Origin: Alphaproteobacteria bacterium
GTDB taxonomy: Bacteria; Pseudomonadota; Alphaproteobacteria; SP197
Reading direction: 5' to 3'
Assembly (NCBI GenBank): GCA_022822575.1
Contig: JAJEBJ010000041.1
Span: 1-6,456 of the forward strand
DNA length: 6,456 nt
The position numbers and the translations under genes are program-made. Below the pieces are notes generated by a model that did no database searches, was not told where the DNA came from, and saw only the letters and a program-made list of their open reading frames with translations. Positions 1 to 5,558 of this stretch are shown here, one piece after another; the first letter of the stretch is position 1, and the number at the start of each line of letters is the position of its first letter.

Positions 1-68
1 GGAGCCTTGTAGCCGAGCATCGCCCGCAGGTCGCTCCAGCCGGTCGCGAGGATGGCGCTGATCCTCAT
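1..68 (-). CDS. 5' end of a leftward gene, product unknown (partial)
   Basis: Only the first 22 codons are inside the window; the gene continues past the left edge. The reading begins MRISAILATGWS, continues with a DLRAMLGYKA segment, and has no stop. The start is well supported: reading leftward, GAGGTGA at 80-74, a near-complete match to the anti-16S consensus, lies 5 bases before the ATG at 68-66. A GTG at 77-75 is in frame but sits inside that binding site, so ATG is preferred. The mix of hydrophobic residues and W/R near the N-terminus would fit a membrane protein such as a transporter permease, but 22 residues cannot show this. The gene is divergent from the amidohydrolase gene, so the two could share a control region. 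Confidence 0.55.
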   Translation of the reverse strand, partial: MRISAILATGWSDLRAMLGYKA

Positions 69-323
69 CGCCCTCACCTCTGCCGTCCGGGCGTATCAGG
101 GAACTGTGCCCGGGATTCCAGCCGCTTTCTGCCGCCGTTCCCCGCCCTTCATCAGGAGGGAATGATCGGCGGCCAGCAGGCCTTCTTCCCTGCTTCGCGG
201 ACTGCGCGTCGCATATCTGGAAAACGAGTCCGCTACCGGCCTTTCGAGATCGGCCTTCCGGGCCTCGTTTCCGCGTGTCACCATGGTGTCCTACCCCGGC
301 TTCCTCCGGCAGGCTGACATGAA

Positions 324-345
324 CTGTCCAGCTACACTGGAACAG
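324..345. promoter_or_regulatory. Possible operator: imperfect inverted repeat
   Basis: The left arm CTGTCCAG (324-331) and right arm CTGGAACAG (337-345) are reverse complements apart from one extra A at 341; the core TCCAG-ctaca-CTGGA is perfect. The roughly 22-base span and 5-base spacer are what a dimeric helix-turn-helix regulator would use, and the repeat lies between divergent genes. No regulator gene is visible in the window, so the binding protein cannot be named. A chance repeat is possible. Confidence 0.3.
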
Positions 346-387
346 CTTCAATCCACCTTCACTTCCCTTCGAGACGGAGGGAGCGTG

Positions 388-444
388 GTGCCGGTTGCGG
401 CAGGTTGCCGGGACCGGGTGGCGCGGCATCGGAGTGGAAGATGA
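388..444 (+). CDS. Possible short leader ORF (18 codons) before the amidohydrolase
   Basis: A GTG at 388 follows a full GGAGG (376-380) at a 7-base spacing, a good translation start. The frame reads MPVAAGCRDRVARHRSGR and stops with TGA at 442-444, overlapping the amidohydrolase ATG at 441 in an ATGA arrangement. Longer versions of the same frame begin at ATG 319 or ATG 283 (53 codons), but these lack good ribosome binding sites. The peptide has five arginines and no run of one amino acid, so classical amino-acid attenuation is not evident. If translated, ribosomes would pass through the 391-417 hairpin and end at the downstream start, allowing translational coupling. It may equally be a chance frame in GC-rich DNA. 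Confidence 0.2.
   Translation: MPVAAGCRDRVARHRSGR
391..417 (+). promoter_or_regulatory. GC-rich two-part hairpin in the amidohydrolase leader
   Basis: CCGGT (391-395) pairs with ACCGG (413-417), T396 can wobble with G412, G397 and G411 are mismatched, and CGGCA (398-402) pairs with TGCCG (406-410) around a GGT loop. This gives about eleven pairs with one mismatch. It ends 13 bases before the GGAG at 431-434. No T run follows, so it is not a standard intrinsic terminator. It could influence translation or RNA stability if the transcript starts upstream. Confidence 0.4.
431..440 (+). promoter_or_regulatory. Ribosome binding site deciding the amidohydrolase start
   Basis: GGAG at 431-434 sits 6 bases before ATG 441 and 9 before ATG 444, both in frame. 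The alternative in-frame TTG at 405 has no binding site at a proper distance, and its first base lies in the loop of the 391-417 hairpin. This favours the ATG pair. Confidence 0.65.
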
Positions 445-2054
445 TGACCAGGAGACGGGTGTTCACGGGTGGGCCGGTGTTCACGGCAGATCCCGAGCGG
501 CCATGGGCAAGGGTCGTCGTCACCGAGGGTGACCGGATCCTCTTCGTCGGTGACACCCTGCCGGACGGCTTCGACGACCCGGCGGAGACCATCGACGTCG
601 CTGGCGGACTGGTGCTCCCCGGTTTCATAGACGGTCATGTTCACGTGGCCATGACCGGCGCCGCGATGCTGAAGGCGCAACTGCGCGGTTCCGGAAGTCT
701 CGAGGAGATTCAGCGACGCGTCAGGGCATGGGCGGATCAGCATCCCGACGAACCCAGGGTTCTCGGCACCAACTGGGTGCATTCGGATGTTCCGGATGCG
801 AAGCCCACCAGGCAGATGCTCGATGGCATCGTCCCGGAGCGGCCGGTCTATCTCGATGCACACGACTTTCACTCGTCATGGTTGAACTCTGCTGCCCTTG
901 CCGAACTTGGAATCGACAACGACACGCCGGATCCGGTTGGCGGAAAGATCGTGCGTGACCCCGATACCGGGGAGGCGACCGGCCATTTGCTGGAAAGCGC
1001 CACTGCCATGTGGGTCTGGCCCCTGCTTGCGAATGTCGGGGACCACGCACGTGAACAGCACGTCGTCACCGCCCTCGATGCGTTCGCCCGGGCAGGTATC
1101 ACCGGCGCGGTGGAGATGGCGCTTGAAGAACCGGTTCTGCGGTCGATGCAGGCCCTGCACGAAACCGGACGTCTCACGGCGCGAATCGTGGCACACATGA
1201 TCATCTTCAGAACAGGTGACGCGGAGACGGAACTTGCCCAGGTGCGTCGCGCAGTGGACCTGGCGAAAACGTTCCGCGGGGACAGGCTGCGCGTCGGCGG
1301 CATCAAGATCATCGCGGACGGTACCATCGATGGCTGCACGGCCGCCCTGAGCGCACCCTACACCACCGGGGAATTCGCCGATCCCATCTGGGATCGCCAA
1401 GCGCTGGATCCTGTTGTCAGGACAGCGGATGCCGCCGGTCTGCAGATTGCCATCCACGCCATCGGCGACGAGGCCATACGGATTTCCGTCGATGCCCTGG
1501 AGAGTGCGATGCAGGTGAACCGCACGGCCGGCAAGCGTCATCGCATCGAACACCTGGAGTACGCTCAGGAGGAAGAGATCTCCCGCATGGGCGTACTCGG
1601 CATCACCGCCTCAATGCAGCCGGTCCACCTGGACCCGGCGATGCTCGACAACTGGCTCAAGGTGCTGGGTCCCGAACGCGCCAATCAAGGTTTCGCCTGG
1701 CCGCTCTATCTCGCCGCCGGAGCCGCTCTTGCCTTCGGCACCGATACGCCCACCGCGCCACACGAAGCGCTGCCCAACATGTACTTGGCGTCGACGCGAA
1801 AGTCGCCCACCGACGACTCGCTCCCGGCGCTCAGGCCCGACTGGGCGCTGCCGCTGGAAGAGGCCATCGTGCACGGCACGCGCACGTCGGCGTGGGCAGC
1901 GTGGCTGGATCACGAAACCGGCATGCTGAAGCCGGGCCTGGCGGCCGATCTGGTCGTGGTTGACCGGGACTTCTTCGCCGGCGGGCCGGCGTCGCTGCTG
2001 AAGACCGGCGTGCGGATGACAATGATGAACGGCACCGTCGTCCACTCCAGCTGA
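441..2054 (+). CDS. YtcJ-like amidohydrolase (Amidohydro_3 family)
   Basis: Metal-dependent hydrolase of the amidohydrolase superfamily, probably cytoplasmic since no signal peptide is visible. From ATG 441 it has 537 residues, the usual family length. An N-terminal beta-sandwich strand leads into the HxH metal motif GFIDGHVHV (His66, His68). A segment typical of YtcJ proteins follows (RPVYLDAHDFHSSWLNSAAL), then KIIADG with Lys289 at the family's conserved lysine position, AIHAIGD (His339), RIEHLEY (His371) and FGTDTPTAPHEALPN (Asp435, the expected catalytic aspartate). The C-terminal GMLKPGLAADLVVVD strand closes the sandwich. All expected metal and catalytic residues are present, so it should be active. 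Characterised relatives include N-substituted formamide deformylase; most are unassigned and often misnamed AepA. Substrate is unknown, an amide or N-acyl compound being the usual guess. It faces the leftward gene across a long control region and is followed by a 181-base gap, so it may be a separate transcript from the downstream operon. Confidence 0.9.
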   Translation: MMTRRRVFTGGPVFTADPERPWARVVVTEGDRILFVGDTLPDGFDDPAETIDVAGGLVLPGFIDGHVHVAMTGAAMLKAQLRGSGSLEEIQRRVRAWADQHPDEPRVLGTNWVHSDVPDAKPTRQMLDGIVPERPVYLDAHDFHSSWLNSAALAELGIDNDTPDPVGGKIVRDPDTGEATGHLLESATAMWVWPLLANVGDHAREQHVVTALDAFARAGITGAVEMALEEPVLRSMQALHETGRLTARIVAHMIIFRTGDAETELAQVRRAVDLAKTFRGDRLRVGGIKIIADGTIDGCTAALSAPYTTGEFADPIWDRQALDPVVRTADAAGLQIAIHAIGDEAIRISVDALESAMQVNRTAGKRHRIEHLEYAQEEEISRMGVLGITASMQPVHLDPAMLDNWLKVLGPERANQGFAWPLYLAAGAALAFGTDTPTAPHEALPNMYLASTRKSPTDDSLPALRPDWALPLEEAIVHGTRTSAWAAWLDHETGMLKPGLAADLVVVDRDFFAGGPASLLKTGVRMTMMNGTVVHSS

Positions 2055-2072
2055 ACCAGGCCGCCCGGACAG

Positions 2073-2089
2073 CGCCTAGGAACGAGGCG
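2073..2089 (+). terminator. Weak hairpin just after the amidohydrolase stop
   Basis: CGCCT (2073-2077) and AGGCG (2085-2089) form a 5-pair stem with a 7-base loop, 18 bases past the TGA. The following gtcacagttctgttgttc is only moderately T-rich and has no clean T run, so termination here is doubtful. Confidence 0.2.
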
Positions 2090-2104
2090 GTCACAGTTCT
2101 GTTG

Positions 2105-2151
2105 TTCGCCGTGGCGGCAAGGCATCAGGGAAGTGGCGAATTCCGTTCGCC
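2105..2151 (+). promoter_or_regulatory. Inverted repeats before the oxidoreductase operon
   Basis: GGCGAA (2135-2140) and TTCGCC (2146-2151) are perfect reverse complements with a 5-base spacer. A second TTCGCC lies at 2105-2110 and could pair with the same GGCGAA instead, while CGCC-gt-GGCG (2107-2116) is a further small palindrome. The layout could be an operator with an accessory half-site, or alternative RNA folds. Arms are short, so chance is a real alternative. Confidence 0.3.
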
Positions 2152-2202
2152 TTCCGGGACCAAACGCTTGCCGGGGCGTGTCTCGCCGAAGCCCTTGATG
2201 TT

Positions 2203-2211
2203 TGCTATGTA
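2203..2211 (+). promoter_or_regulatory. Possible extended -10 element
   Basis: TGCTATGTA (2203-2211) has the TGn extension followed by a weak -10 (TATGTA) in the only AT-leaning patch of this intergenic region. No good -35 is visible. If real, transcription would start near 2218, just ahead of the GGAGG at 2226-2230, and the upstream inverted repeats would act as DNA sites rather than RNA folds. Confidence 0.2.
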
Positions 2212-2235
2212 TCGGCTGGCTCCCTGGAGGTCTCG

Positions 2236-4197
2236 ATGTCCACCATGTTCCCTCAACTCTTCTCGCCGCTTTCCATCCGGAATGTGACCTTCAGGAACCG
2301 GATCTTCTCCACCGGTCACATGACGACGCTCGTGACCGGCTACAGGCCCAACGAGGAACTGGCGGCCTATCACGAGTCGCGCGCCAGGGGCGGGGCCGGG
2401 CTGGTGATCATCGAGGTGGCGCTGGTCCACGGCTCGGCGATCTACACCTCGCATACCATCATGGCCAACACCGATGACTGCATCCCCGGCTACCGAAACA
2501 TCGCCCAACGCGTGCACCGCCATGACTGCCGCGTCTTCGGGCAGCTCTTTCACCCGGGCCGCGAGATATTCGAATCGATCGATGGCAGTTTGCCGGTGGC
2601 CTGGGCGCCGTCGTCGGTGCCCAACGAGCGCTTCCACATCATGCCCCGGGCCATGCCGCGCGCCATGATCCACGATGTGATCGACGGCTACGGCGATGCC
2701 GCCGTGAGACTCCGTGAAGGCGGCCTCGACGGGGTGGAGATCGTCGCCAGTCACGGATATCTCCCGGCACAGTTTCTCAATCCCCGGGTCAACGTGCGAG
2801 AGGACGAGTACGGCGGAACCCTGGAGAACCGCGTGCGTTTCCTGCGGGAAGTCGTCGACAACATCCGCGCCAAGGTGGGCAGCGACTACGTGGTCGGCCT
2901 CAGGATCACAGGCGACGAGCATTCCCATGACGGTCCCGATGTGGAAACGGTGACGGAGGCCATCGGCATGCTCGACGCCGGCGGCGGTCTCGACTACTTC
3001 AACGTCATCGCCGGTTCGTCGTCCTCGCTCGGCGGTTCGATACACATCGTGCCGCCGATGTTCATCGACAACGCCTACGTGGCGCCCTACGCCGCCGCCA
3101 TCCGCCAGAAGGTGTCGGTTCCCGTGTTTGTGGCCGGCAGGATCAACCAGCCGCACCAGGCCGAGGAGATTGTGGCCAGCGGTCAGGCCGACATGGTGGG
3201 CATGACGCGGGCACAGATCTGTGATCCGCAACTGGCCAACAAGGCCCGCGAGGGGCGCGTTGACGACATCCGCGCCTGCATTGCCTGTAACCAGGCCTGT
3301 ATCGGCCACATGCACATGGGAGTCGGCATCTCGTGCATCCAGCACCCCGAGTCCGGCCGCGAAATCGTCTATGGCGAGCGCAAGCCGGCGGCCGGCATGA
3401 AGAGGATCCTGGTGGCGGGAGGCGGACCCGGCGGCATGAAGGCGGCAGCGGTGGCTGCGGAGCGCGGCCATCAGGTGACACTCTTTGAAGCAACGGACCG
3501 CCTGGGTGGACAGACGCTGCTGGCCCAGTCACTCCCGGGCCGCGCCGAATTCGGCGGCATCGTCACCAATCTCTCCCGGGAAATGGAGCTGGCCGGCGTC
3601 GAGGTCATCAGGAACCGCAAGGTGACGCGCGAACTGGTGGAAAGGGAGGCTCCCGATGCGGTCATCGTCGCCACCGGAGCGGTGCCGGCGCCGGTTGACA
3701 TCGAGGGAGGCGACGACGCCCACGTCGTCGAGGCCTGGTCCGTGGTCAAGGGCGAGGCGAACGTCGGCGGCAACGTGGTGATTGCGGACTGGCGGTGCGA
3801 CTGGATTGGCCTCGGTCTGGCCGAGCACCTCGCGCGCAATGGCTGCAACGTCACCCTGGCGGTCGACGGGTACATGCCCGGCCAGACGATCCAGATGTAT
3901 GTCCGCGATCACTGGGCCGGCATTCTCCAGAAACTGGGGGTGAAGGTCATTCCCTACGCCCGCCTCTTCGGCGCCGATTCCGACAGCGTTTACCTGCAGC
4001 ACGCCACCAGTGGCGAAGCGATGATCGTCGAGGACGTCGACACGCTCGTCACGGCTCTCGGTCATCATTCCGTGACCGACCTGGCTGATGACCTCGAGGA
4101 CTGGACGGGGGAGCTTCACCTCGTCGGGGACTGCCTTGCCCCCAGAACCGCCGAGGAGGCTGTTCTCGAGGGGCTCAAGATAGCCGCGGAGATCTAG
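2236..4197 (+). CDS. Old Yellow Enzyme-type FMN/4Fe-4S/FAD oxidoreductase (FadH / trimethylamine dehydrogenase group)
   Basis: A 653-residue flavoprotein; FadH has about 670 residues and trimethylamine dehydrogenase (TMADH) about 730. GGAGG at 2226-2230 lies 5 bases before the ATG. The N-terminal TIM barrel (about 1-340) carries FRNRIFSTGHM (19-29), GQLFHPG (102-108), SHGYLPAQFLNP (172-183), DEYGG (190-194) and Arg223 in GLRI, the likely FMN-contacting arginine. Cys348, 351, 355 and 367 (C-x2-C-x3-C-x11-C) bind the 4Fe-4S cluster. The C-terminal part has the nucleotide-binding GGGPGG (395-400) with acidic Glu418 and a closing LVGDCLAPRTAEEAV motif. Against remembered TMADH, Cys30 (covalent FMN) is Met29, so FMN should be non-covalent; the His172 counterpart is kept (His173) but Tyr169 is Val170. 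The second nucleotide-binding site reads IADWRCDWIG (516-525) instead of GxGxxG, so NAD(P)H use is uncertain and an electron-transfer partner is possible. Substrate unknown: an N-methylamine/betaine-type demethylation or an enoyl reduction both fit. First gene of a tight four-gene run. Confidence 0.9.
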   Translation: MSTMFPQLFSPLSIRNVTFRNRIFSTGHMTTLVTGYRPNEELAAYHESRARGGAGLVIIEVALVHGSAIYTSHTIMANTDDCIPGYRNIAQRVHRHDCRVFGQLFHPGREIFESIDGSLPVAWAPSSVPNERFHIMPRAMPRAMIHDVIDGYGDAAVRLREGGLDGVEIVASHGYLPAQFLNPRVNVREDEYGGTLENRVRFLREVVDNIRAKVGSDYVVGLRITGDEHSHDGPDVETVTEAIGMLDAGGGLDYFNVIAGSSSSLGGSIHIVPPMFIDNAYVAPYAAAIRQKVSVPVFVAGRINQPHQAEEIVASGQADMVGMTRAQICDPQLANKAREGRVDDIRACIACNQACIGHMHMGVGISCIQHPESGREIVYGERKPAAGMKRILVAGGGPGGMKAAAVAAERGHQVTLFEATDRLGGQTLLAQSLPGRAEFGGIVTNLSREMELAGVEVIRNRKVTRELVEREAPDAVIVATGAVPAPVDIEGGDDAHVVEAWSVVKGEANVGGNVVIADWRCDWIGLGLAEHLARNGCNVTLAVDGYMPGQTIQMYVRDHWAGILQKLGVKVIPYARLFGADSDSVYLQHATSGEAMIVEDVDTLVTALGHHSVTDLADDLEDWTGELHLVGDCLAPRTAEEAVLEGLKIAAEI

Positions 4198-4200
4198 CCG

Positions 4201-4797
4201 ATGTCACTTCCCGAAGACGCCGCCGAGGTTCTCGATTTCTGGTTCAACCAGCTGACGCCGGAGGAGTGGTTCCAGCCCGGCGATGACCTCGATGAGACCA
4301 TTGCCCGCAAGTTCGGCGGATTGCACGCCCGCCTGGGGCGAGAGGGCGTCCCGTCATCGTGGCGCGCCACGCCACGCGGTCGGCTCGCCGCCATCATCGT
4401 GCTCGACCAGTTCCCGCGGAACATCTACCGGGGCAAGGCCGCCTCCTTCTCGACGGATGACGCGGCTCTGGCGCTGGCGAGGGAAACCGTCGACGGCGGA
4501 TTTGCTGACGGGCTTGAAGCCGTCGAACGCAAGTTCGTCTACCTTCCCTTCGAACATTCGGAGGATCCCGAAGTCCAGGACCGGAGTGTCCGTCTCTTCG
4601 CCACCCTGGAGGATCCTCGCTCCCTTCATTTCGCGGAAGCCCACCGGGACGTCATCAGCCGGTTCGGCCGATTCCCTCACCGCAACAGGATGCTGGGGCG
4701 GGTCTCGACGGCCGACGAGGAAGTCTATCTGGCCGAACCCGGTGCCGGATTCGGCTGGCTTCCGCCCGATGATCCAGGCGACGGGGACAGCACCTGA
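4201..4797 (+). CDS. DUF924 family protein
   Basis: A 198-residue cytoplasmic protein of the DUF924 family, whose members are all-helical, TPR-like and of unknown biochemical role. Family hallmarks are complete and in order: VLDFWF near the N-terminus (10-15), LDQFPRNIYRG (68-78), FVYLPFEHSED (112-122), RFGRFPHRNRMLGR (154-167) and a following STADEEVYL. Length is usual for bacterial members. The conserved histidines, arginines and acidic residues in these blocks suggest a binding pocket, but no catalysis is established. The ATG lies 3 bases after the oxidoreductase stop, with CGGAGA at 4187-4192 inside that gene's end as the binding site, so the two are very likely co-transcribed. Nothing looks truncated or foreign. 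The C-terminal PPDDPGDGDST tail is an acidic, probably disordered extension. Confidence 0.93.
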   Translation: MSLPEDAAEVLDFWFNQLTPEEWFQPGDDLDETIARKFGGLHARLGREGVPSSWRATPRGRLAAIIVLDQFPRNIYRGKAASFSTDDAALALARETVDGGFADGLEAVERKFVYLPFEHSEDPEVQDRSVRLFATLEDPRSLHFAEAHRDVISRFGRFPHRNRMLGRVSTADEEVYLAEPGAGFGWLPPDDPGDGDST

Positions 4798-5558
4798 TGG
4801 CGGCCAGCCTTCTTGACGAACTGGTGTCCGTTGCGGAGAGGGCGGGCTCCGTCATCATGGACCACCATGGCCGTGCCGCCGCACGGCTGAAGGCGGACAG
4901 ATCCCCGGTCACAGACGCTGACGAGGCTGCCGAGGCCCTCATCGTCGCGACGCTCGAACGGCTCACGCCGGATATCCCGGTGATCGCCGAGGAGATGATG
5001 GCCGGCACGGCTTCGGCCAGGGAAGCGGGCACCCGGTTCTGGCTCGTCGATCCTCTGGATGGAACGCGGGAGTTTCTCGGCGGCAACGGCGAATTCACCG
5101 TCAACATCGCGCTCGTCGAGGAACGCCGGGTGACGCTGGCCGTTGTCGGCGCTCCCGCCAGGGGCCTCATCTATGCCAGTGACGGTACGTGTTCCTGGTG
5201 TCGTGAAGCAGACGGCGAGCCGGTCGCCATCCGCACCAGACAGCCGCCTCAGAACGGCATGACGGCAGCCATGAGTCGCTCTCACCGGGACAGGGAGTCC
5301 GAGGCCTTCCTGGAATCCCTTCCCGTCACCGACGAGATCATCGGCGGCAGTTCACTCAAGTTCTGCCTCCTGGCCGAAGGCAGGGCCGATGTCTACCCGC
5401 GCTTCGGCCGCACCATGGAATGGGACACCGCGGCCGGGCACGGCATCCTCGAGGCCGCCGGAGGTGCGGTGACGGAACCGGACGGGGGAGCGTTCCTCTA
5501 TGGCAAGCCGGGATACGTCAACCCGCCCTTCGTCGCCTGGGGGAGTGCGCCTCCATGA
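4797..5558 (+). CDS. cysQ: 3'(2'),5'-bisphosphate nucleotidase CysQ
   Basis: A 253-residue member of the inositol-monophosphatase superfamily, CysQ branch (E. coli CysQ has about 246). It removes a phosphate from 3'-phosphoadenosine 5'-phosphate (PAP), the by-product of PAPS-dependent sulphate assimilation and sulphotransfer, giving AMP; inositol phosphates are possible side substrates. Magnesium-site motifs are complete: KADRSPVTDAD (32-42), IAEE (63-66), VDPLDGTREF (84-93) with Asp85 and Asp88, and EWDTAAGH with Asp210. The NGEFTVNIALVE stretch (97-108) separates CysQ from plain inositol monophosphatases. The start ATG overlaps the DUF924 stop by one base (TGATG), with GGGGA at 4783-4787 as binding site, so translation is probably coupled. 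No other sulphur-assimilation gene is in the window. The enzyme should be active. Confidence 0.93.
   Translation: MAASLLDELVSVAERAGSVIMDHHGRAAARLKADRSPVTDADEAAEALIVATLERLTPDIPVIAEEMMAGTASAREAGTRFWLVDPLDGTREFLGGNGEFTVNIALVEERRVTLAVVGAPARGLIYASDGTCSWCREADGEPVAIRTRQPPQNGMTAAMSRSHRDRESEAFLESLPVTDEIIGGSSLKFCLLAEGRADVYPRFGRTMEWDTAAGHGILEAAGGAVTEPDGGAFLYGKPGYVNPPFVAWGSAPP

Larger units (their letters stand above)
69..440. other. Divergent intergenic region of about 370 bases
   Basis: This stretch separates a leftward gene start (68) from a rightward one (441). It contains an imperfect inverted repeat at 324-345, a hairpin at 391-417, a GGAGG ribosome-binding-like site at 376-380 and a short near-direct repeat (CGGCCTTTCG at 237-246, CGGCCTTCCG at 251-260). 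No convincing -35/-10 pair was found on either strand; TACACT at 333-338 resembles a -10 but has no -35 at the right distance. A 62-codon leftward frame (284-96) fills part of the region; it is arginine-rich, resembles no family I know and is not called as a gene. The rest shows nothing I can name. Confidence 0.6.

Noticed and set aside
171..182. GGCC-agca-GGCC as a terminator stem
   Set aside because: Only four pairs, no T run, and no gene ends there.
96..284. Leftward 62-codon frame in the divergent intergenic region, 27 bases upstream of the leftward gene
   Set aside because: Arginine-rich, low-information composition, only a weak ribosome binding site, and no resemblance to a known family; GC-rich spacer DNA often gives such frames. 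Conservation in relatives could revive it.
314..338. CTGACA (314-319) and TACACT (333-338) as a sigma-70 promoter
   Set aside because: The spacer is only 13 bases, too short for a functional -35/-10 pair.
405..440. TTG at 405 as the amidohydrolase start, adding 12 residues
   Set aside because: No properly spaced ribosome binding site, and the TTG begins within the hairpin loop; ATG 441 has GGAG at a 6-base distance.
2102..2287. Rightward 61-codon frame spanning the gap and the oxidoreductase start
   Set aside because: Begins at a TTG without a good binding site and overlaps the oxidoreductase start out of frame; no recognisable motif.
2125..3471. Long leftward open frame (448 codons) opposite the oxidoreductase
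   Set aside because: Its His/Asp/Val/Gly-rich content is the usual antisense shadow of GC-rich coding DNA; the rightward frame carries complete family motifs.
4283..4816. Rightward 177-codon frame within the DUF924 gene
   Set aside because: Ser/Arg/Pro-rich out-of-frame reading; the DUF924 frame holds all the family motifs.
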